A stretch of DNA of 42,291 nucleotides from positions 1-42,291 of the forward strand of contig JAMXLK010000068.1 in NCBI GenBank assembly GCA_024281075.1, in the 5' to 3' direction. This DNA comes from Vulcanimicrobiia bacterium (GTDB lineage: Bacteria; Vulcanimicrobiota; Vulcanimicrobiia; Vulcanimicrobiales; Vulcanimicrobiaceae). This document shows, in pieces, positions 35,885 through 42,291 of the stretch (positions are counted from its first letter, which is position 1; each line of letters starts with the position of its first letter). The position numbers were made by a program, and so were the translations under genes. The notes beneath the pieces are model-generated. The model made no database searches. It was given only the letters and a program-made list of their open reading frames with translations, and was not told the origin of the DNA.

Positions 35885-37234
35885 TTACTGCGGATCGGGG
35901 ATCCGCGGGTCGTCGGGCTGCGCGAGAAAGAATGCTCCGTCGTGGGGCGCTTTAATCGGCACGAACCGGCGGGGCTTCTGCGAAAAATCGAAAGAGTCAG
36001 CGGCGGGAGAAGCCGCCCGCCGATCGGCACCCGCGAGCTGAGGAAGCCCGAAGAGATCTTCGGCAAAGCGCAGCACGCTCGCGCTTTCGTACTCAACGTG
36101 CGAAACATAGTTCTTCTTTGCATACGCTGAGATCACGATGAGGGGTACGCGAAACCCGTTTCCGTCGAAGTCTTTGTACGGCGGCGGGACCGGATCGTAG
36201 AAGCCGCCCCAATCATCCCATTGCACGAAGATGACCGTTGAATCCCAAAACTTGCTCTCGCCCACGGCATTGACGATCGAGGCAACCCACGACGGCCCTA
36301 AGCCTCCACCGCACAGCGGATGATCGGACTCCAGGCATTGCGGAGTTATCCACGTGAAGCTACCCAGCTTACCGGCCGCAACGTCGGATAAAAACGTCTT
36401 CTGCGGCGTGATGACGTCGTTTTTCCAATCGGGCCCGTAAAAGATGTGCCGGATGGCTTGGTATCCGGACCAGTAACCGCCGAGCGGCTTTTTATAACGG
36501 CTCGTGTAGAAGCGCCATGGTAACCCGGCTTCGTCGAGCTCGTCTCCAAGCGTTTGTTCGTCGAAGCACGGCCGCTGCCACGTCCCGAGCGCGCGCCGAT
36601 GGGTCAGGCGCTGAACTTGAACGGCTAGTCCGCCGCCGCAGCCCCAAATAAAGCCCGGAACGTTGACACTATCTTCGGCCTGCGCGGCAATCGCATACTG
36701 ATGGGCGACGAAGCTTTCGTCCAGCTGGGACGCGAACATACGATCGGCGAGCACCCATTGGTGCGCCATATCCCAATACGGCTTCGACTCCGAGTGTGGA
36801 ATGTACGCATACTGACCGTTTTTCGGACCGTTGAATAGGTTCTCGAGGTTGAAGCCGTCCATTTTGCAATCGGTGCCGGGAAGTTTTCCCGTACCGTCGC
36901 ACGCGGCGAACATGCCGAGCGCCGAGTGGTCGATCTCATACTGCGTCTTCAACGATATGGGCTGCAGAGCGATCGTGTTCCCGTACGAATCTTTGCCCTG
37001 CGACGCCGTCTTCGCACCCGGGTATCCTTTGAAGACGTCGTTGAAGCTGCGGTTTTCTTGGATCACGTAGACGACGTGCTTAATCTTGACCATCCCCTCG
37101 ATCGGTGCGGCGTTCCCAACCTGTGTCATCCTGAGCGGAGCGACCGCAGGGAGCGCAGTCGAAGGACGAATGGGCGAGGAGGAGCATCCCGACAAGAGGC
37201 AGAGCGCCGCAAGGAGCGTGAGCGATCTATTCAT
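35885..37234 (-). CDS. PF04185 phosphoesterase lipoprotein, copy 4
   Basis: A 449-residue lipoprotein; the ATG at 37234 lies inside the last codons of copy 5 (8-base overlap). Signal [17 protein letters not shown], lipobox LSGC. The following linker [19 protein letters not shown] is the translation of a dispersed-repeat copy. Core motifs: [32 protein letters not shown] (Ser in the SFxAHQ motif), [30 protein letters not shown] (His replaced by Pro) and a C-terminus ending RIPDPQ. It is most like copy 8, not its neighbour copy 5, which points to past recombination in the array. Last gene of the five-gene minus-strand operon. Confidence 0.87.
   Translation of the reverse strand: MNRSLTLLAALCLLSGCSSSPIRPSTALPAVAPLRMTQVGNAAPIEGMVKIKHVVYVIQENRSFNDVFKGYPGAKTASQGKDSYGNTIALQPISLKTQYEIDHSALGMFAACDGTGKLPGTDCKMDGFNLENLFNGPKNGQYAYIPHSESKPYWDMAHQWVLADRMFASQLDESFVAHQYAIAAQAEDSVNVPGFIWGCGGGLAVQVQRLTHRRALGTWQRPCFDEQTLGDELDEAGLPWRFYTSRYKKPLGGYWSGYQAIRHIFYGPDWKNDVITPQKTFLSDVAAGKLGSFTWITPQCLESDHPLCGGGLGPSWVASIVNAVGESKFWDSTVIFVQWDDWGGFYDPVPPPYKDFDGNGFRVPLIVISAYAKKNYVSHVEYESASVLRFAEDLFGLPQLAGADRRAASPAADSFDFSQKPRRFVPIKAPHDGAFFLAQPDDPRIPDPQ
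37124..37168. repeat. Dispersed repeat copy 5, inside phosphoesterase copy 4
   Basis: TGTCATCCTGAGCGGAGCGA then CCGCAGGGAGCGCAGTCGAAGGACG on the plus strand. It is the same element as copy 4 in the same place in the protein (just after the lipobox linker) but on the opposite strand of the chromosome and translated in another frame, so the two insertions are independent events. Confidence 0.75.
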
Positions 37235-38576
37235 AGTCGGGTGCAAAGTAGTTCGCGCTGCGGTCGCGCATGAAAAATCGCGGCGGATGCGGAGCGCCGA
37301 TCTTGACGAACGCGCGAGGCTTCTGCGCAAAGTCGAAGCAGTCGGCCGCCGGGGACGCCGCGCGCCGGTCGGCTGCCGCAAGCGGACTCAATCCCCAAAG
37401 ATTCTCGGCGAAGCGCAACACGCTCGCCGTCTCGTACTGCACGTGCGAGACGTAGTCGCGCTTGGCGTACGGCGAGATTACCAGCAGCGGCACGCGAAAT
37501 CCCAAGCCGTCGTAGTCGGCGTAGGGCGGTGCGACGTGATCGTAGAGACCGCCCCAATCGTCCCATTGCACGAAAATCGCCGTCGAATCCCAAAACTTGC
37601 TTTCTCCGATCGTATTGACGAGCGCCGCAACCCACGACGGCCCGTAGCCGCCGCCGCAATCCACATGATCCGAATCGTCGCAGACCGGCGTGATCCAGGT
37701 GAAGTTCGCAAGCTTGCCGCGCCGAACGTCGGTAATGAATTTCCAATTCGGCGATACGACGTTGCGCTTCCAGTCGGGGCCTTCGTAAATATGTTTGATC
37801 GCTTGATAACCCGACCATTCCGATCCGGAGCCGGCCGAGCCGTACGCGCCGGCATAAAAGCGCCATGACAGGTTCGCGGTATCGAGTTCGTCGCCGAGCG
37901 TTTGGTAGTCGAAGCAAGGCATTTCCTTGGGCCCGTACGGTTTACGTTGCGAGGTCATCGTATAGACGTAATCGCCGGCCCCTCCGCTGCAGCCCCAGTT
38001 GAGATTGGGGAGGTCTGCGCTCGACGCCGCTTGCGCCGCGATGACGTACTGATGCGCCGTGAAGCTCTCGTCGAGCTGCGACTGAAACATCTTGTCGGCG
38101 AGCACCCATTGGTGTGCCATCTCGAAGTACGGTTTTGATTCGTCGTGCGGCACGTAGACGTACATCGGATTCTTGAGATGCTTGACGCGGAAGTACGACT
38201 CTTCGTCGAAGCCGTCCATTCGGCAATGCGTGCCCGGCAGCTTTCCGGTGCCGTTGCAGTCGGCGAACATTGCCTGAGCCGAATGATCGAGAACGTATCG
38301 GCGCGCCAGCGAGACCGGAACGAGCGGGATCGATTTGCCCTTCGAGTTTTTGCCGCTCGAGACGGTGTCGGCGCCGGGATAGCCTTGAAACAGGTTATCG
38401 AAGCTGCGGTTCTCCTGCACGATGTAGATCACGTGCGTAATCTTTCCCGCGCCGGTCTCGCGCAGGGACCGAAGCTCCGATGCGGCGCGCACGGACGGCA
38501 TCGGTGTTGTGCCTGCCGAACATGCCGCCGCAACCAGAAGCATCGCGCCGGCCGCGAGGCGAGTCCACTCACTCAT
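37227..38576 (-). CDS. PF04185 phosphoesterase lipoprotein, copy 5
   Basis: A 449-residue lipoprotein (signal [19 protein letters not shown], lipobox AAAC). It has [36 protein letters not shown] with two Cys, [38 protein letters not shown] and [14 protein letters not shown], with the full YDHV motif. It ends APDYE, and the codons for DYE and stop contain the ATG of copy 4. It groups with copies 6 and 7. It starts inside the end of copy 6 by the same 8-base overlap. Confidence 0.88.
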   Translation of the reverse strand: MSEWTRLAAGAMLLVAAACSAGTTPMPSVRAASELRSLRETGAGKITHVIYIVQENRSFDNLFQGYPGADTVSSGKNSKGKSIPLVPVSLARRYVLDHSAQAMFADCNGTGKLPGTHCRMDGFDEESYFRVKHLKNPMYVYVPHDESKPYFEMAHQWVLADKMFQSQLDESFTAHQYVIAAQAASSADLPNLNWGCSGGAGDYVYTMTSQRKPYGPKEMPCFDYQTLGDELDTANLSWRFYAGAYGSAGSGSEWSGYQAIKHIYEGPDWKRNVVSPNWKFITDVRRGKLANFTWITPVCDDSDHVDCGGGYGPSWVAALVNTIGESKFWDSTAIFVQWDDWGGLYDHVAPPYADYDGLGFRVPLLVISPYAKRDYVSHVQYETASVLRFAENLWGLSPLAAADRRAASPAADCFDFAQKPRAFVKIGAPHPPRFFMRDRSANYFAPDYE

Positions 38577-39915
38577 AGTCGGGCGCTTGATACTCTTCGT
38601 AGTGGTGCATGAAAAATCGCGGCGGATGCGGAGCCGAGATCTTTACGAACGCACGCGGCTTCTGCTGGAAGTCGAAGCAGTCGGCGGCCGGAGAGGCGGC
38701 GCGCCCGTCGGCGTCGGCCATCCGGTCGAGACCGAAGAGATCTTCGGCGAAGCGCAGCACGCTCGCCGTTTCGTACTGCACGTGCGAGACGTAGTTGCGC
38801 TTTGCATAGGGAGAGATCATCAGCAGCGGCACGCGGAATCCGAGACCGTCGTACCCTTGGTGCGGCGGGGGCACGTGGTCGTAAAGGCCACCCCAATCAT
38901 CCCACATCACGAAGATCGCACTGGAATCCCAAAACTTGCTCTTGCCGACCGTGTTGACCAGCGCGGCAATCCAAGACGGCCCCAAACCTCCGTTAAGGCA
39001 AGCGACGTGATCCGAATCCTCGCAGACCGGCGTGATCCACGTAAAGTTCGCGAGCTTGCCGCTGCGAACGTCGGTGATGAATTTCCAATTCGGCGAAATG
39101 ACGTTCTGCCAACCGCGGCCGTAGCGGATATGCTTGACCGCGAGAAAGCTGGACCACTCGGCGCCTTCGCCGCTCGATCGGCTGCCGTAGCTGCTCGCGT
39201 AGAATCGCCATGACAAGTGTGCGGCATCGAGCTCGTCGGCGAGCGTCGTATAATCGAAACAGGGCGAAAATTTTCGACCGGTGATGTGCCGGTCCGGAGT
39301 AATCCGCGCGATCTTATTGGCTTTGCCGCCGCCGCAGCCCCACTCACCGGTCGGGAGATTCACCGTCTGCGCCGCCTGTGCCGCGATGACGTACTGATGG
39401 GCGGTGAAGCTCTCGTCGAGCTGGGACTGAAACGTTCGATCGGAGAGCACCCATTCGTGGGCGATATCGAAGTATGGCTTCGATTCCGAATGCGGGACGT
39501 AGACGTATGCGGGATTCGGTGGTCCGAGGAAGGATTGTTCCTTGTCGAATCCATCCATACGGCAATCCGTGCCGCGCAGCCGGCGCGTTCCATTGCATGC
39601 CGCGAACATTGCCTGCGCCGAGTGGTCGAGAATATATTGCGTCGAGAGGCTCACCGGCTTCAGCTCGATCGTTTGGCCCTTTGAGTTTTTGCCGCTTGAC
39701 GCGGTGTCGGCCTCCGGATAACCGTGGAACAAGTTATCGAAGCTGCGATTCTCCTGCACGATGAAGATGACGTGCTCGATCTTGCCGGCGCCGGTTTCGT
39801 TGAGTGCTTGCATGGCGAGATCGCTGCGCATGTAAGGCAGCGCGTTAGGCCCGCGGGTTGCGGAGCAGGCGCACAGCGCAAGCACGGTCAGCGTTGCGGC
39901 AAACGCTCTATTCAT
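38569..39915 (-). CDS. PF04185 phosphoesterase lipoprotein, copy 6
   Basis: A 448-residue lipoprotein (signal [17 protein letters not shown], lipobox LCAC; the ORF is open further upstream but that runs inside copy 7). Motifs: [87 protein letters not shown]. It ends APDYE with the copy 5 ATG inside. The body is almost collinear with copies 5 and 7 over the whole length, the mark of tandem duplication. Confidence 0.88.
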   Translation of the reverse strand: MNRAFAATLTVLALCACSATRGPNALPYMRSDLAMQALNETGAGKIEHVIFIVQENRSFDNLFHGYPEADTASSGKNSKGQTIELKPVSLSTQYILDHSAQAMFAACNGTRRLRGTDCRMDGFDKEQSFLGPPNPAYVYVPHSESKPYFDIAHEWVLSDRTFQSQLDESFTAHQYVIAAQAAQTVNLPTGEWGCGGGKANKIARITPDRHITGRKFSPCFDYTTLADELDAAHLSWRFYASSYGSRSSGEGAEWSSFLAVKHIRYGRGWQNVISPNWKFITDVRSGKLANFTWITPVCEDSDHVACLNGGLGPSWIAALVNTVGKSKFWDSSAIFVMWDDWGGLYDHVPPPHQGYDGLGFRVPLLMISPYAKRNYVSHVQYETASVLRFAEDLFGLDRMADADGRAASPAADCFDFQQKPRAFVKISAPHPPRFFMHHYEEYQAPDYE

Positions 39916-41245
39916 AATCCGGTGCGAAGTAGTCGGCGCCGCGATTGTGCATGAAAAAACTCGGCGGCAGCGGAGCGTCGATTTTGACGAATGGACGCGG
40001 CTTATCCGAGAAATCGAAGGAGTCGGCTGCCGGCGAGGCCGCCCGGCGGTCCGCCGCCGCGAGTTGGTGCAGCCCGAAGAGGTCTTCGGCAAAGCGCAGC
40101 ACGCTCGCCGTTTCATACCGTACGTGCGAGACGTAATCGCGTTTGGCGTACGGCGAGATCACCAACAACGGAACGCGGAAACCCAGTCCGTCGCGATCGG
40201 CGTACGGCGGCGGCACGTGATCGTAGAGACCGCCCCAGTCGTCCCACTGCACGAAGATCGCGGTGGAATCCCAAAACTTACTCTTTCCGACCGTGTTGAT
40301 CAGCGCGGCGACCCACGACGGTCCGTATCCGCCGCCGCAGTTGACGTGATCGGAGTCGTCGCAGACCGGCGTGATCCAGGTGAAGTTCGCCAGCTTTCCG
40401 TCGCGGACGTCGGTGATGAACTTCCAGTTCGGCGAGACGACGTACTTCCAATCGGCTCGTTTGTAAATGTGCTTGATGGCACGAAACGCCGACCACGCGG
40501 TTCCGCCGCCGCTCGACGCACTTCCGTAGGTGCTCGCGTAAAACCGCCACGACAGATGGGCGGCGTCGAGTTCGTCGGCGAGCGTTTCGTAGTCGTAGCA
40601 TGGTTGGATGTTTGGCCCGCGCTTGCGCTCTTTCGTGATGGTGGGAACCGTATTCTGTCTCCCGCCGCCGCACCCCCAGAGAAAATTCGGCAGATTAACG
40701 CTCCATGCCGCCTGTGCGGCGATCGCGTATTGGTGCGCGACGAAGCTCTCGTCGAGCTGCGACTGGAACATTCTGTCGGCGAGCACCCACTCGTGCGCCA
40801 TGTCGAAGTACGGCTTCGATTCGCGGTGCGGAACGTAGACGTATTGCCCGTTTTGCGGCGCGCTCCACATGCTCTCCAGATTGAAGCCGTTCATCCGGCA
40901 ATCGGTTCCTGGAAGCTTCCCGGTGCCGTTGCACGCGGCGAACATCGCACGGTCGGAGTGATCGATCGTGTATTTCTGCTCGAGACCGACGGGCTGGAGG
41001 GCAATGGTTTGGCCTTTGGAGTTCTTCCCGCTCGAGACCGTATCGGCGCCGGGATAGCCCGCAAATAAATTGTCGAAGCTGCGATTCTCTTGAATGATGT
41101 AGACGACGTGGGAGATTTTACCGGCGCCAGTCAATTCGAGCGCGTGGAGGGCAAGCGGACTCCGCATATACGGCACCGCGCCGCCCTGGCCGATCGCACA
41201 ACCGCCGAGCGCGAGCACCGCGCCGAACACAGCGAGCGTTTTCAT
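39908..41245 (-). CDS. PF04185 phosphoesterase lipoprotein, copy 7
   Basis: A 445-residue lipoprotein (signal [16 protein letters not shown], lipobox LGGC). Motifs: [88 protein letters not shown]. It ends APDYE and overlaps copy 6 by 8 bases. The ATG at 41245 makes an ATGA overlap (4 bases) with the stop of copy 8. A longer ORF exists upstream but lies inside copy 8 in another frame. Confidence 0.88.
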   Translation of the reverse strand: MKTLAVFGAVLALGGCAIGQGGAVPYMRSPLALHALELTGAGKISHVVYIIQENRSFDNLFAGYPGADTVSSGKNSKGQTIALQPVGLEQKYTIDHSDRAMFAACNGTGKLPGTDCRMNGFNLESMWSAPQNGQYVYVPHRESKPYFDMAHEWVLADRMFQSQLDESFVAHQYAIAAQAAWSVNLPNFLWGCGGGRQNTVPTITKERKRGPNIQPCYDYETLADELDAAHLSWRFYASTYGSASSGGGTAWSAFRAIKHIYKRADWKYVVSPNWKFITDVRDGKLANFTWITPVCDDSDHVNCGGGYGPSWVAALINTVGKSKFWDSTAIFVQWDDWGGLYDHVPPPYADRDGLGFRVPLLVISPYAKRDYVSHVRYETASVLRFAEDLFGLHQLAAADRRAASPAADSFDFSDKPRPFVKIDAPLPPSFFMHNRGADYFAPDYE

Positions 41246-42291
41246 TCTGCGTCGGGAATCCGCGGGTCTTCGGCCTGATTGCGGAAGAACGCGCCGTCTT
41301 GCGGCGACCCAATCGGCACGAACCGGCGCGGCTTCTGCGAAAAGTCGAGGCAATCGCGTGCCGGCGATGCGGCCCGCCGATCCGCGTTGGCGAGGCTGGG
41401 CAGGCCGAAGAGGTCTTCCGCAAATCGCAGCACACTTGCGGTCTCGTACTGCGTATGAGAGACGTAATTCTTCTTTGCATAGGCCGAGATGACGATCAGC
41501 GGCACGCGAAAGCCGTTCCCATCGTAATCTTTGAAGGGCGGCGGCACGGGATCGTACAGGCCGCCCCAATCGTCCCACTGTACGAAGATAACCGTTGAAT
41601 CCCAGAACTTACTCTCCCCAATCGCGTTCACGATCGACGCCACCCATGACGGCCCAAATCCGCCGCCGCATGCCGGGTGATCCGAATTCGCGCAGAGCGG
41701 CGTAATCCACGTGAAGCTCGCGAGTTTTCCCGCGCCAACGTCCGTGAGAAATTTTTTCTGGGGCGTGATGACGTCGTTCTTCCAGTCCGGACCGCTGAAG
41801 ATATGGCGGATGGCTTGGTATCCCGACCAAAATCCGCCGAGCGGCTTCAGATACGAGCTGGTGTAGAAACGCCACGGCAATCCCGCATCGTCGAGCTCGT
41901 CACCGAGCGTTTGATAATCGAAGCACGGGAGCTGAAAGGTGCCGAGCGACCGTTGCTGGGTTATTCGCCGAACCTGGTCCGAGCGGCCGCCGCCGCAGCC
42001 CCAATAGTAGCTGGGCACGTTGACGCTCGCGTGCGCTTGCGCCGCGATAACGTATTGATGCGCGACGAAGCTTTCGTCGAGTTGTGAAGCAAACATTTCG
42101 TCGGCCAAAACCCATTGGTGCGCCATGTCCCAGTACGGTTTGGACTCGGAATGCGGCACGTACGCATACTGACCGTGGTGCGGTCCGCCATACTGGCCTT
42201 CGAGATTGAAGCCGTTCATGCGGCAATCGGTTCCGGGCAGTTTACCGGTCCCATTACACGCGGCGAACATGCCGTCCGCCGAATGATCCAT
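41242..42291 (-). CDS. PF04185 phosphoesterase, copy 8 (5' end outside window)
   Basis: The C-terminal 349 residues of a further paralogue; the reading frame is open to the window edge, so the signal peptide and the ENRSF motif are not seen. Present are [68 protein letters not shown] (Pro in place of His) and the C-terminus RIPDAE. It is the sister of copy 4, sharing the [13 protein letters not shown] and [11 protein letters not shown] segments. It is the first visible gene of the minus-strand array, which may continue to the right. Confidence 0.87.
   Translation of the reverse strand: MDHSADGMFAACNGTGKLPGTDCRMNGFNLEGQYGGPHHGQYAYVPHSESKPYWDMAHQWVLADEMFASQLDESFVAHQYVIAAQAHASVNVPSYYWGCGGGRSDQVRRITQQRSLGTFQLPCFDYQTLGDELDDAGLPWRFYTSSYLKPLGGFWSGYQAIRHIFSGPDWKNDVITPQKKFLTDVGAGKLASFTWITPLCANSDHPACGGGFGPSWVASIVNAIGESKFWDSTVIFVQWDDWGGLYDPVPPPFKDYDGNGFRVPLIVISAYAKKNYVSHTQYETASVLRFAEDLFGLPSLANADRRAASPARDCLDFSQKPRRFVPIGSPQDGAFFRNQAEDPRIPDAE

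Noticed and set aside
35890-35906. GCGGATC-GGG-GATCCGC hairpin as bidirectional terminator between copies 3 and 4
   Set aside because: It is coding sequence for the C-terminus of copy 4 and has no T-tract on either side, so I do not call it a terminator.

Overview
The window is a stretch of chromosome of roughly 60% GC from a bacterium that makes lipoproteins (Lgt, LspA and many lipobox proteins), but whose cell-division and translation genes have a Terrabacteria flavour (WhiA, SepF, DivIVA, RqcP, CsaB next to a DUF5693 protein). Together with a flagellar-type rod fragment, a CadC-like TPR regulator, a type III polyketide synthase and many PF04185 phosphoesterases, this suggests an uncultured lineage such as Eremiobacterota (WPS-2). 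That placement is inference, not something the sequence proves.

Layout. 89-2014 (-): MATE exporter and its PadR regulator, with a strong, apparently leaderless promoter. 2086-7746 (+): rqcP-whiA-gap-pgk-tpiA-gpmI, a translation/glycolysis operon followed by a 42-residue membrane ORF. 7965-9652: a CadC/TPR regulator divergent from a secreted protein. 9649-11853 (-): a compact flagellar-type operon (two rod proteins, a FlgJ N-domain, a sigma-28 factor and an unknown ORF). 11898-12260 (+): a small lipoprotein. 12261-15921 (-): lgt-yggS-sepF-divIVA-leuB. 16020-19192 (+): ccdA-lspA-rluD-tgt. 19132-25033 (-): DUF5693-csaB-ileS, preceded by a structured 194-bp gap. 25228-28947: a crotonase-fold protein behind a tRNA-Val, an RsbW-like kinase, CtpA and TsaC/Sua5.

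The right third (28991-42291) is the accessory region. It holds eight paralogous PF04185 phosphoesterases (the seven complete ones all have lipoprotein signals), three on + and five on -, meeting tail to tail at 35881/35885. Embedded among the + strand copies is an operon of a type III polyketide synthase and a sulfotransferase followed by two of the phosphoesterases. The five - strand copies form a translationally coupled tandem array whose stop and start codons overlap. A plausible reading is a cell-surface lipid system: a polyketide phenol or pyrone is made and sulfated in the cytoplasm, while an expanded set of lipoproteins works on phospho-esters outside. This is inference from gene order.

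A dispersed short repeat, built around CCCTGAGCGGAGTCGAAGGG or its longer form ending CTCAGGATGACA, occurs five times. It has been absorbed into genes: it supplies the stop codons of tpiA and lgt, the starts of yggS and probably leuB, and the linkers after the lipobox in two phosphoesterases. No CRISPR array, rRNA or insertion sequence was seen. No stretch longer than 300 bases lacks a gene; the first 88 bases show nothing recognisable.
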